Virus record (IMG/VR): IMGVR_UViG_3300045581_000993
Coordinates: 1-60,404 of that record
Source of the DNA: a virus
Reading direction: 5' to 3' (one strand)
Length of the DNA stretch: 60,404 bases
Part shown: positions 14,585 through 22,087 of the stretch, in pieces
How the letters are laid out: every line of letters starts with the position of its first letter
How positions within the stretch are numbered: the first letter of the stretch is position 1
Position numbers and translations under genes: made by a program
The notes under the pieces: generated by a model
Databases searched by the model: none
What the model was told of the DNA's origin: nothing
Seen by the model: only the letters and a program-made list of their open reading frames with translations

Positions 14585-15907
14585 GTGAAAGTAGAAAACA
14601 CTGAAAAAGAGATGTTTGTAATGTCTCCACTTTTAAAGAAAGCAGTAGCTTTATTATCTTTTGGAACATTTTTAGAATATGCTGACCTTATGTTATACGT
14701 ACATATGGGAACATTACTTAACGAACTATTTTTTGAGACCACCGATCCTGATTCAGCTAAATTATTAACAGCTATGGGAATAACTATTACCTTCGGTTTT
14801 AGACCATTAGGAGCTTATATTTTTGGTAAAATAGGAGATAATTTTGGTCGTACAATAGTATTATATATAACAACTGTAATCATGGCACTTTCCTGTCTAG
14901 TAATGGCAAATTTACCTACATATGCTCAAATAGGAATAGGTGCTTCTGTTGGAGTTACACTTTGTCGAATATTACAAAGTATTTCTTCAGTAGGAGAAGT
15001 AACCAGCTGTGATCTCTATCTTATAGAAACTTCAAAACCTCCTATTCAGTATCCATTATCAATGATAACGTCTTTATTTGGAGCACTTGGAGGAACATTT
15101 GCTTTAGGGATAGCTACTCTAGTTACAACGAAAGGATTTGATTGGCGACTTGCTTTTTGGGTTGGTGGAGTAATTGCAGTAATTGGAGCACAAGCAAGGA
15201 GAACATTAATTGAAAGTAGTGAATTCAATAATATTCAAAATAAGATAAAATTAATCCAAGATAAATTTTTGTTAACAAAAAAAGAAGCAAGAAAAATAGT
15301 ATTAAAAGAAGAGAATCGTGGTGGTAGTAAAAAAACATCGTTTTTTTTGTTTTTAATTCAATGTGCTTATCCATTATATTATTATTTTTCTTATATTTAT
15401 TGCGGAGATTTATTTAAAGAAAATTTTAATTATTCAGCTGAGGAGGTTATCTATAATAATCTTTTTCTTTCTTTATCAGAAGTTTGCAAGACCATATTTA
15501 TTATGGTAATTAGTTTTTATATAAACCCATTAAAGATATTAAAAGTTCAACTTTTAATATCTTTAATCGTAGTTCTAGTTGTTCCTTTTATGTTAAGTAA
15601 TATGACTGAATCTTATCAACTGATTATTATACAGTATACAATGATATTATGTTCTATTCATGGAGCACCAGCTTTTGCAATTTTTTATAAACATATTCCT
15701 CTATTAAAACGTTTTACATCTGCAGGTCTACAATATGCTTGGGGAAGAGGTTTTATGTTTGCTTTAACTTCATTTGGTTTAATTTATTTTACAAACCAGT
15801 TTAAAAGCTTTGGATTATTATTTTTATTTATTCCCACATTAATTGCTTACACAATGGCAATCTTCTACTTCGATAACCTTGAAAAAGAGTCAAAGGCAGG
15901 AAAATAA
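14585..15907 (+). CDS. MFS transporter, ProP-like
   Basis: Translation starts with GTG. The 440-residue protein has about 12 hydrophobic segments, an MFS motif after the second helix (FGKIGDNFGR), and FGTFLEYADLMLYV in the first helix, as in rickettsial ProP/MHS-family carriers. It would be an inner-membrane secondary transporter of a small metabolite. The substrate cannot be read from the sequence. It is an unusual gene for a phage and stands as a single-gene cargo between the replication block and the plasmid-like region. Confidence 0.85.
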   Translation: MKVENTEKEMFVMSPLLKKAVALLSFGTFLEYADLMLYVHMGTLLNELFFETTDPDSAKLLTAMGITITFGFRPLGAYIFGKIGDNFGRTIVLYITTVIMALSCLVMANLPTYAQIGIGASVGVTLCRILQSISSVGEVTSCDLYLIETSKPPIQYPLSMITSLFGALGGTFALGIATLVTTKGFDWRLAFWVGGVIAVIGAQARRTLIESSEFNNIQNKIKLIQDKFLLTKKEARKIVLKEENRGGSKKTSFFLFLIQCAYPLYYYFSYIYCGDLFKENFNYSAEEVIYNNLFLSLSEVCKTIFIMVISFYINPLKILKVQLLISLIVVLVVPFMLSNMTESYQLIIIQYTMILCSIHGAPAFAIFYKHIPLLKRFTSAGLQYAWGRGFMFALTSFGLIYFTNQFKSFGLLFLFIPTLIAYTMAIFYFDNLEKESKAGK

Positions 15908-15939
15908 TATGAACAAAAAATTAAAGTGAGAAAAGTAAA

Positions 15940-16602
15940 ATGGAAAAAGAAGAATTTAATTCTTTAGATGAATATTCAAAAAAACCAGATCAGCTTATTA
16001 TAAATTGTTTAGAAAGCCAAGAAGTAGCTGGAATTAGAAAGAAGTATTACCATGATATACTCAATTCAGATGGCAGACCTGATTATAAAACAATTGAGAT
16101 TTTGTGTATAATGAATGATATAGGTATGTATGATAATAAAGGGTTTTGTAGATATAATGGATACAAAATAAAACGTTCGTCATTATATGATTTTTTTATT
16201 CATTTAGGGACTTTAATAGAGTTAGGAAGTAGCTTAAATTTACATTTATTGTCTTATTTTTTTAGCGAAGAAGAATGTCTCACTATAAAGACCTCTTATG
16301 TAAAATTACAAGAGTTTTTTAATGAAACAGAAAAAAATATAAAACATGCTTTAGTTTCATTACAGAATTTAAATTTAATAACTTTTTCCGAAAACAATAA
16401 CAGTGATCTAATTATTAACTTAAATAAAGGTAATATTTTAAAGTTAGAGAAAAAACATACTAATTATTCTGATTTAGAAGAAGATTTTGCTATTAATGAC
16501 TATTATGGGATGGCACTTATAAAACCACAATGTCCTCACTGTTTTGAAAAACTAGATATAGACTTAATTTTTAAACATTATCAAAAATTCAAAAATGACT
16601 AA
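15940..16602 (+). CDS. Hypothetical 220-residue protein with possible winged helix and metal site
   Basis: The middle (ETEKNIKHALVSLQNLNLITF, about residues 128-150) resembles a winged-helix recognition segment. Near the C-terminus CPHC is the only Cys pair, so a complete zinc ribbon is not visible. It follows the MFS gene by 32 bases and overlaps the next gene by 8. DNA binding is plausible; the function is unknown. Confidence 0.55.
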   Translation: MEKEEFNSLDEYSKKPDQLIINCLESQEVAGIRKKYYHDILNSDGRPDYKTIEILCIMNDIGMYDNKGFCRYNGYKIKRSSLYDFFIHLGTLIELGSSLNLHLLSYFFSEEECLTIKTSYVKLQEFFNETEKNIKHALVSLQNLNLITFSENNNSDLIINLNKGNILKLEKKHTNYSDLEEDFAINDYYGMALIKPQCPHCFEKLDIDLIFKHYQKFKND

Positions 16603-16966
16603 CCCCATGATAATAGACGGCGAGGAGTATGTAAGTCGAAAGTATTGTGCTACATTTTTAAATGTAGGTGTACAAAGAGTTATAGACTTTATTAAAGACA
16701 AACGTTTAAAAACATTAAAAATAGGAAAAAAAGATTGGATAAAAATGTCTGATTTAGAAACTTTTGCAAATTTTTCAAAAGAACAAAAATCGTTAATAAA
16801 AGAATTTTCAGAAAAAAGAAGGATTTTAAGAGATAAGCATTTAAAAGAAATTAAAGAATTTAATGTAGTAAAACAAAAAAAGTTTAATGAGTTAAAGAAA
16901 AAATATTGTCCAGATGCTATAGGCAGTTTAATGGGGATGAGTAACTGCATAGGTGAAAATAGCTGA
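16595..16966 (+). CDS. Excisionase/MerR-like small DNA-binding protein
   Basis: In this 123-residue protein, residues 8-50 (EYVSRKYCATFLNVGVQRVIDFIKDKRLKTLKIGKKDWIK) match the helix-turn-helix plus wing of excisionase-type proteins. A Lys/Glu-rich coiled coil follows. It overlaps the upstream gene by 8 bases. Since no integrase is present, a regulator role fits better than excision. Confidence 0.65.
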   Translation: MTNPMIIDGEEYVSRKYCATFLNVGVQRVIDFIKDKRLKTLKIGKKDWIKMSDLETFANFSKEQKSLIKEFSEKRRILRDKHLKEIKEFNVVKQKKFNELKKKYCPDAIGSLMGMSNCIGENS

Positions 16967-16978
16967 TAATAGACGGCT

Positions 16979-17284
16979 CTATAATGAATCATTATTGAAC
17001 AGTATATCTGCTCCAAATATAAATTTGGATATTTTAGATATTAACTTTCTGCATCTTTTTATTATTTTTTTCTTTTTTAAATCTCTATCTTCACATATTA
17101 ACGTCATTAGTGGTACAAATGGAAAAGATAAGAAGTAAAAAAATAAAAATAACGTAGCTACAGCTTGTAATGTCTCATTTTTAATAAAGCATGGTAATAC
17201 ACAAAGTAATGATGTGACTAAAGCTAACATAAATACTCCTAACATCACACGAAGTATATGTGGCTCTTTACATTTACGCTTCAT
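16979..17284 (-). CDS. Small membrane protein with two transmembrane helices
   Basis: In this 101-residue protein, two hydrophobic helices (about residues 12-32 and 39-62) are followed by a Lys-rich cytoplasmic tail. It is convergent with the upstream plus-strand gene and overlaps a smaller membrane ORF at its start (ATGA). A holin-type size and topology make it a lysis candidate, but there is no direct evidence. Confidence 0.55.
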   Translation of the reverse strand: MKRKCKEPHILRVMLGVFMLALVTSLLCVLPCFIKNETLQAVATLFLFFYFLSFPFVPLMTLICEDRDLKKKKIIKRCRKLISKISKFIFGADILFNNDSL

Positions 17285-17391
17285 AACTCCCCCAACAACA
17301 AATAATAAACCGTAGGCGTCCCAATCAACGCTAATACGACATAAATCCTAGTAAACCACTTTATGAAAGGGTCATCACTGTTCCATTCCAT
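17281..17391 (-). CDS. 36-residue single-span membrane peptide
   Basis: The frame starts at ATG 17391, overlapping the end of the coiled-coil gene, and ends in an ATGA overlap with the two-helix membrane gene. A hydrophobic stretch (IYVVLALIGTPTVYYLLLG) spans residues 16-34. The overlaps on both sides suggest a real cistron in a membrane-protein operon, possibly holin/antiholin-like. Confidence 0.45.
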   Translation of the reverse strand: MEWNSDDPFIKWFTRIYVVLALIGTPTVYYLLLGEL

Positions 17392-17671
17392 GCTCAACCT
17401 CCCCGAGTAAATTGCTTAACTGATGAACCTTGCTAACAGTCATCGCTCTACATAGGTAAATAACCAAGTCATGTACTTGTTTTTCCATTCTCTCAAAAGA
17501 AGTTTGAGTTGACCTAAGCTGTGCATGTAAAAGCTGGCCTTCAGCTTTATTCTTAGCTCGAGATAAATACTCTTCTACACTTAAATTTTGATTTTTTAGA
17601 TTTTGCTCTAGATTTTGAAATTGTAACATTAAAGAGGATACGACTGCCTCCCATGAATTTGAGTCTTGCAT
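17375..17671 (-). CDS. Hypothetical 98-residue coiled-coil protein
   Basis: The sequence is almost entirely helical, with Gln/Leu heptads from residue 17 to 60 and an amphipathic C-terminal helix. It precedes the two small membrane genes in the same operon. No family recognised. Confidence 0.55.
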   Translation of the reverse strand: MQDSNSWEAVVSSLMLQFQNLEQNLKNQNLSVEEYLSRAKNKAEGQLLHAQLRSTQTSFERMEKQVHDLVIYLCRAMTVSKVHQLSNLLGEVEHGMEQ

Positions 17672-17683
17672 AAATTACTATAT

Positions 17684-17818
17684 TTAATTGATGAAAGTGC
17701 CAGGGGCTTTGATACGGCCATTGGAAAGCCAATGATATCCTTCATGCCAGAGGCATTTATAGATAACATAACCCCCAGCATGAGAGGTTGCTTCCAATAG
17801 GCGGGTATCAATCGCCAT
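17684..17818 (-). CDS. Possible 44-residue protein of higher GC content
   Basis: ATG at 17818 opens a frame beginning MAIDTRLLEATSHAGG and ending TFIN. It has many aromatic and glycine residues (GYVIYKCLWHEGYHWL). GC content is clearly higher than in neighbouring genes, which may indicate a recent import. There is no good ribosome-binding site, so expression is uncertain. Confidence 0.4.
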   Translation of the reverse strand: MAIDTRLLEATSHAGGYVIYKCLWHEGYHWLSNGRIKAPGTFIN

Positions 17819-18145
17819 TAGCTATTTTAGCTTAGCCAATAGTCAAAACCCTTGTCAACATTCAATCTTAAGTAAAATAAATAATTAGGGAATTTAATTT
17901 GTTTGTGTGGTATCTAAAAAATCGTGGGGGGGGGGTAATGAGGAGTTATTGCCACATTAAGAGTTAAACAAACAAAATAAGAAAACAGCGAAGTCGTGAC
18001 ATTTTGTCACGGGTTAAAAAGAGAGCGATGATTTTAATGTGTTTTTTTAAAATGTGTGAGCGAACATATGATTTTCGTGCCGAAAAAGTACTTGTTTGGG
18101 ATGCTTAAAAGATATATATAGACTGGCTTAGAAGGGTAAAAAATA

Positions 18146-18172
18146 AATTTCATTCCCAAAAAACAAAATTCA
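18146..18172. repeat. 27-base direct repeat, copy 1
   Basis: This copy, centred on TTCATTCCCAAA, matches 18229-18255 at 24 of 27 positions. The pair is spaced 83 bases apart with a palindrome between, a layout reminiscent of resolvase or initiator binding subsites. Confidence 0.6.
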
Positions 18173-18228
18173 CTACTTATTTTTTAGCTTCTATCGCTTA
18201 TCCGATAAGCTTTTTCAGACTAAGAATG

Positions 18229-18255
18229 AAATTCATTCCCAAAGAACAAATTTCA
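18229..18255. repeat. 27-base direct repeat, copy 2
   Basis: Partner of 18146-18172 (24 of 27 bases identical, same orientation), immediately upstream of the iteron cluster. Confidence 0.6.
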
Positions 18256-18270
18256 TTTTTTGACTTTTCC

Positions 18271-18380
18271 GCGATTTAGTGTATTTCGCCGCGATTTTCT
18301 CAATTTCGCAACCTGTAACCAGCATAGAATAAGGTTTTGCAGAGAATGATAAGGAAAAGTTGCGATTTTCTTAATTCCGC
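18271..18380. repeat. Three 19-base iterons GCGATTT-N5-ATTTCGC
   Basis: Copies lie at 18271-18289, 18291-18309 and 18362-18380 in the same orientation; the third has ATTCCGC. Each copy has inverted ends GCGA and TCGC (CCGC in the third), so each is also a weak dyad. The first two are 20 bases apart, about two helical turns. They are candidate binding sites for the 348-residue initiator. Confidence 0.55.
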
Positions 18381-18469
18381 AAAATTCATCAATTCATTTG
18401 AGTCGTACGAAAAAATCGTACAACTGAAAGACAAATTTTACACAATTTGTCATTTATTTAATAATAGGT

Positions 18470-18497
18470 TTGCAATACATTGAATAAATGATATAAT
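18470..18497 (+). promoter_or_regulatory. Promoter of the resolvase gene
   Basis: TTGCAA (18470-18475) and TATAAT (18492-18497) are spaced by 16 bases, and TGA gives an extended -10. The start codon lies 72 bases downstream, leaving a leader. The dyads just upstream could be operators. Confidence 0.55.
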
Positions 18498-18569
18498 GAA
18501 CGACACATTATTTAAAAATACATGTTTTGATTGAGTTGTTATTTAAACAGGTGAAAAATTACAAATATT

Positions 18570-19184
18570 ATGCTTGTCGGTTATATGCGAGTCTCAAAGG
18601 CAGACGGTTCTCAAACAACAAATCTCCAATTAGATGCTCTAAAAGCGCATGGTGTACAAGAGCCTTATATCTACGAAGATCATGCCTCAGGTAGAAATGA
18701 TAAAAGACCGGGATTAGAGGCTTGTTTAAAATCCTTGAGAGAACATGATGTCTTAGTGGTCTGGAAACTTGACAGATTAGGGCGTAATCTCTCACACTTA
18801 GTCAAAACTATCACCGATCTTACTCGGCGGAATATCGGTTTTCGTATTTTATCAGGACAAGGAGCTAATATTGACACAACTACCGCCGCAGGACGTTTAA
18901 CTTTTGGAATATTTGCATCGCTCGCTGAGTTTGAAAGTGATTTAATTAGCGAGCGCGTAAAAGCAGGACTCGCCGCAGCTCGTGCTAGAGGTACGAATGG
19001 TGGTAGGAAATTTCAATTAAGTAAAGCACAAGTGCGAATGGTGGAGGCCGCTATGAAAAATAGGGATACTTCCGTAACCGATCTTTGCAAAGAATTAAAA
19101 ATAACACGCAGTACACTATATAGTTACGTTAGCCCAACAGGCGAGCTTCGCGCGCGCGCAACCAAGAGGCTTAAACTTAAATAG
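18570..19184 (+). CDS. Serine resolvase/invertase (Tn3 TnpR/Pin type)
   Basis: The product has 204 residues, the family's usual length. The catalytic Ser9 sits in YMRVSK, with the VVWKLDRLGRNLSHL arginine motif and the AEFESDLISERVKAGLAAARARG helix. A C-terminal helix-turn-helix (SVTDLCKELKITRSTLYSYV) binds DNA. It would resolve multimers of a circular replicon by recombination at a res site, probably in the dyad-rich region upstream. Codon use and GC look slightly higher than in neighbouring phage genes. Similar resolvases are common on Rickettsia plasmids. Confidence 0.92.
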   Translation: MLVGYMRVSKADGSQTTNLQLDALKAHGVQEPYIYEDHASGRNDKRPGLEACLKSLREHDVLVVWKLDRLGRNLSHLVKTITDLTRRNIGFRILSGQGANIDTTTAAGRLTFGIFASLAEFESDLISERVKAGLAAARARGTNGGRKFQLSKAQVRMVEAAMKNRDTSVTDLCKELKITRSTLYSYVSPTGELRARATKRLKLK

Positions 19185-19200
19185 AACTAAGCTTGGTTTT

Positions 19201-19285
19201 GTGTTATAGTAATGCGAAGGTAAGTAAACGTCCGCTGCATGCGGGGTGTCTTTGCGGTTTACCGACTTAGTCCTAGCTTACCTCA
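19201..19285 (+). ncRNA. Structured leader or small RNA between resolvase and vapD
   Basis: An extended -10 (TGTTATAGT, 19202-19210) is followed about 7 bases later by a foldable stretch. AGGTAAG (19218-19224) pairs with CTTACCT (19277-19283), GTAAAC (19224-19229) with GTTTAC (19257-19262), and CCGC/GCGG closes a TGCAT loop (19232-19244). The predicted transcript start coincides with the outer stem. It could be the vapD leader, a small antitoxin-like RNA or a resolvase site. Existence as an RNA is inference from structure and promoter only. Confidence 0.45.
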
Positions 19286-19314
19286 TTTTACAACTTTAAA
19301 ATTTTTAAGCAGTT

Positions 19315-19608
19315 ATGTACGCAATATCATTCGACATGGAAGTGGCAAAGTTAAAAGAAAACTACGGCGAGCCCTATAATAAAGCTTATGATGAAATTAG
19401 AGCAATGATGGAAGATTTAGGTTTTGTTGGAACACAAGGTAGTCTTTATCTTTCAAAAAATGAGAAAAACGATCTTACAACTGTTTACAAGGTAATTAAT
19501 AAGCTATCTAACGTTCAGTGGTTCTCTGACTCAGTACGAGATATTAGAGCCTTTAAAGTAGAAGACTGGTCGGATTTTACCGAGATAGTGAGAAATAATA
19601 ATAAATAG
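19315..19608 (+). CDS. vapD: VapD-family ribonuclease (Cas2-like fold)
   Basis: The 97-residue product closely follows Vap[19 protein letters not shown], then a TQGSLYL strand and an [18 protein letters not shown] ending. VapD proteins are Cas2-like endoribonucleases that act as toxins or persistence factors in Haemophilus and Helicobacter. The aspartate in the first strand (FDM) matches the usual active-site position. No VapX-like antitoxin gene is adjacent; the upstream structured segment is the only candidate regulator. Confidence 0.9.
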   Translation: MYAISFDMEVAKLKENYGEPYNKAYDEIRAMMEDLGFVGTQGSLYLSKNEKNDLTTVYKVINKLSNVQWFSDSVRDIRAFKVEDWSDFTEIVRNNNK

Positions 19609-19609
19609 T

Positions 19610-20254
19610 CTATTTTTCTAACTCCTTTTTTCGTTTAGCAACTTTAGCAACAGTACCTTTTGAGCATCTAAGTGAGCTCATAATCACACTATATGGCTCG
19701 TTCTTTGAAAGTAACAACTCAATTTTTCTATGTAATTCAGTATTTTCTCTTCTACCTTTGTATAATCCTTGAGATTTGGCTTTTATTATTCCTTCTGAGT
19801 GTTTATGTTTATGATGTTGGTAATCTTTACGAACTATTGCATCTAACATATCAAACATTAAGTCGTTGATTACCATTAACATGGTATCAGTAAATTTATC
19901 GTTATATTCTATAATTTGATGACTTGTTGGTATATCAAGAAAAATTATTTTAAGCTGTTTTGTTTTAATAATTGTTTTTAACTTGTTCCAGTCTATATCA
20001 TTTAATCTTGAGATACGATTTATCTGCTCAATTAAAATAATATCGCCGATTTGAGCCATATCCAATAATCTAAATAATTCAGGGTGTTCTAGTTTGGCCC
20101 TACTTTCATTCTCTGTAAAAAAAGCTGTAATAGGCAAATTTGAATTATTAGCAAAATGGATTATGGTGTTTATTGCTTTTATTGCATCTTGTATTTTTGT
20201 TGATGCCCTTATATGTCCATATACATATCCATATACACGAAAATTTATAGTCAT
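19610..20254 (-). CDS. Divergent serine recombinase
   Basis: The protein has 214 residues. The N-terminus has the catalytic pattern GHIRASTKIQDA with Ser at residue 18, and the later Arg motif appears as EQINRISRL. Near residue 160 GLYKGRRENTE matches the region before the C-terminal helix-turn-helix (PYSVIMSSLRCSKGTVAKVAK). It is a second, more diverged recombinase than the resolvase, convergent with vapD by two bases and downstream of the initiator. It may resolve or invert a local site. Confidence 0.75.
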   Translation of the reverse strand: MTINFRVYGYVYGHIRASTKIQDAIKAINTIIHFANNSNLPITAFFTENESRAKLEHPELFRLLDMAQIGDIILIEQINRISRLNDIDWNKLKTIIKTKQLKIIFLDIPTSHQIIEYNDKFTDTMLMVINDLMFDMLDAIVRKDYQHHKHKHSEGIIKAKSQGLYKGRRENTELHRKIELLLSKNEPYSVIMSSLRCSKGTVAKVAKRKKELEK

Positions 20255-20266
20255 AAAAAATTATCT

Positions 20267-21313
20267 TTAATTATTAAATTGAAATTTATCAACTATCCCA
20301 AAGACTGATAGCCTTTGAAAACCATCTGTGTTTCTATTCTCTAAGTCATACGCCTTTAGCTCCTGTTCTCCGAATATCTTAGTTTTTCTTGGAGCTTCCT
20401 CCTTGGGAATATTAGCTTTTATGCGGAAGTTATCATTGCTAGTTTTAACAGCGTCTCGCATCTCAAATCGCAGACACTTACCGAAATATGCCATAAACTG
20501 CGCTTTCGAGCAAAACCTATTATCTCGCCGTTTTGACATTGAGAGGAGTATTTCATTCATTGCATTTAGGCTAAAGTCTCGCCCTGACAGGCTTTGTAGT
20601 TTAGTGCAGTCCTCTTTTATCAACGGGTAATGGTGCTTTAGGTCTTGTGGTTCTTTGTACTGGTTAAAACGATAAATTCTTGCCTTACGCTCGGCATTAG
20701 TAGGTTTTTTTCGCTCGTTAGGTACTCGTTTTTTGAATTTTATAGTTTCAATCTTAGCAGTTTTAACTTCTTCAGAATTTTGTAAAAAATTAGATTTCAG
20801 ATCTATATCTTCAATATTTTTATTTTCTTTATATATATAGAGAGGATCATTTTGTCGGGACATAAAAGTCTCGACAGAATTTTCTACAGAAGCAGTATTT
20901 ACGATGTTTTGCTCCTTATGAGCGAACTCATAACTATAACGATATTTTTTTCCATCAATAGTAATAGAATTATGATAGGTAATATTTAATATATCTTCTA
21001 ATTCCTCAATAATTCTTACATTCTGTCTTCTTTCAACGAATGTAAAAGTAGAAATATATTTGTGATTTAGTAGTACTCTTTCCTCCTTAATTAATTTACT
21101 CATAACTGCACTAAGTAATTTATTTGCGGGGCTACTAAGAAAAAAGGACTTTTGACGAATGGGCTTAACCTTTTTATTAGCTCTATTTATCTTATCCCAG
21201 TTAATATAACTCTTACGATAGCGGGCTTTTTCTTCCTTGAATGAGTAGAGTTTGCATAGCTGATCTGGGTATGATTCCGTAAAGGTTAATTTTTGCTCTT
21301 GTTGTTTTACCAT
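20267..21313 (-). CDS. Plasmid replication initiator of the Rickettsia-plasmid type
   Basis: In 348 residues the C-terminal third (NEILLSMSKRRDNRFCSKA and the AYFGKCLRFEMRDA that follows) resembles, as I recall it, the DnaA-like or Rep proteins of Rickettsia plasmids. The N-terminal 130 residues have a winged-helix-like alternation. The middle is Lys/Glu-rich linker. It lies about 2.7 kb from the iteron region, separated by recombinase genes. With the 612-residue protein this gives two candidate initiators on one molecule. The family call rests on memory of the motif and not on a search. Confidence 0.65.
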   Translation of the reverse strand: MVKQQEQKLTFTESYPDQLCKLYSFKEEKARYRKSYINWDKINRANKKVKPIRQKSFFLSSPANKLLSAVMSKLIKEERVLLNHKYISTFTFVERRQNVRIIEELEDILNITYHNSITIDGKKYRYSYEFAHKEQNIVNTASVENSVETFMSRQNDPLYIYKENKNIEDIDLKSNFLQNSEEVKTAKIETIKFKKRVPNERKKPTNAERKARIYRFNQYKEPQDLKHHYPLIKEDCTKLQSLSGRDFSLNAMNEILLSMSKRRDNRFCSKAQFMAYFGKCLRFEMRDAVKTSNDNFRIKANIPKEEAPRKTKIFGEQELKAYDLENRNTDGFQRLSVFGIVDKFQFNN

Positions 21314-21595
21314 ATTCTTTAAAAATTATTATTAATTTGTAATTTTTAAAGAAAAACACTTGACTATTAGGTAGTACTTCCCTATTCTCATAACTGGTGA
21401 ATAGTTCATGAGTTTTGGGTGTTTCTCTTTAAAAAATGCCTATCCCTTCCCTATAAAAATTTCAGTTACATATTGTTCTTGGTGCCTCCTATAGATTCTA
21501 ATCTTGAAAATTGTGTTATAATCATTAAATAACTTATTTTATAAGTCAATAAAAACTTACTACTTAATTGACTATTTATAAAAAATATATAAATT
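21314..21595. promoter_or_regulatory. Divergent control region between initiator and winged-helix gene
   Basis: This 282-base gap separates the leftward initiator gene and the rightward recombination operon. An extended -10 TGTTATAAT occurs near 21512-21520 for the rightward side. Short inverted elements (ACTATT and AATAGT) lie near 21362-21406 and could be operators. No gene was found. Confidence 0.4.
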
Positions 21596-21904
21596 ATGAT
21601 AGTTACACAAACAAAAGAAAAGACAATGTTAGTAAAAGCAATAGAGAACTCAGATATTTTACCATCAGGTCAAAAAAGAGTATTAAGTATTATCGCTAAC
21701 TCTGATTATCCCGTTACTGCAAAACAAATAGAAAAAATTATGGGATTTAAAAAGCAAACAGTTAATTTTACTCTTAAAAATTTATTGTCTCGTAATTTTG
21801 TGGCAAGAAAAAAAGATGGTATATATTTTTATGCTATTAATGAAAATAGAGCTATAGAATTAGTAGAAAGATATAAAGAAAGTTTGCTTAATAGAAAAAA
21901 CTGA
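21596..21904 (+). CDS. Winged-helix (MarR-like) transcription regulator
   Basis: In this 102-residue protein, residues 22-75 (LPSGQKRVLSIIANSDYPVTAKQIEKIMGFKKQTVNFTLKNLLSRNFVARKKDGIYFYAI) are a textbook winged helix. It is the first gene of the rightward block and is followed by a terminator, so it is its own transcript. It may control the neighbouring recombination operon or the initiator. Confidence 0.7.
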   Translation: MIVTQTKEKTMLVKAIENSDILPSGQKRVLSIIANSDYPVTAKQIEKIMGFKKQTVNFTLKNLLSRNFVARKKDGIYFYAINENRAIELVERYKESLLNRKN

Positions 21905-21971
21905 CTTTTTATACAAAAAACATTTGACTCTATCATTTTTCCCCTCTATACTCACCTTATAAGGCAATAAA

Positions 21972-22003
21972 AAAACGCCTTAAGTTCGAGCTTAAGACGT
22001 TTT
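21972..22003 (+). terminator. Rho-independent terminator after the winged-helix gene
   Basis: A 13-base stem (AAAACGCCTTAAG against CTTAAGACGTTTT, one mismatch) closes a TTCGAG loop and is followed by a T-rich tract. It separates the regulator from the next operon. Confidence 0.8.
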
Positions 22004-22087
22004 AATATTTTTATTTAAAGAGAATAACTCACCGACAAAAGTTATTTATTCTCAACATCAATTAACTTAATTCCTTAGGAGGAATAT

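Larger units (their letters stand above)
17819..18569. other. 751-base non-coding region rich in dyads and iterons; candidate origin or res site
   Basis: No convincing gene lies here. Visible elements are a run of ten G (17926-17935) and a 17-base dyad CGTGACA-TTT-TGTCACG (17995-18011). Two 27-base direct repeats flank a GCTTATCcGATAAGC palindrome (18196-18210). Further on are three 19-base iterons (18271-18380), a dyad around GTACGA-A5-TCGTAC (18401-18425) and a GACAAATT/AATTTGTC dyad (18430-18451). It sits beside the resolvase gene and near the second initiator gene, so it may combine res and origin functions. Confidence 0.55.

Noticed and set aside
16564-17016. 150-residue minus-strand frame over the excisionase-like gene
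   Set aside because: The plus-strand helix-turn-helix match and 8-base overlap with its upstream neighbour are stronger evidence.
16953-17138. 61-residue plus-strand frame after the excisionase-like gene
   Set aside because: It lies antisense to the two-helix membrane gene and shows no signal or motif of its own.
17629-17811. 60-residue frame overlapping the higher-GC small ORF
   Set aside because: The ORF at 17684-17818 has a more protein-like sequence, though both are weak.
18568-18877. Minus-strand frames opposite the resolvase
   Set aside because: They are shadows of a gene with intact catalytic motifs.
17281-19315. CRISPR array suspected from nearby repeats and the Cas2-like fold of VapD
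   Set aside because: The repeats are few, unequal in spacing and not separated by unique spacers; VapD has no cas1 or other cas neighbour.
18570-20254. Serine integrase for chromosomal insertion
   Set aside because: Both recombinases are the small resolvase/invertase size and lack the large C-terminal domains of phage serine integrases.
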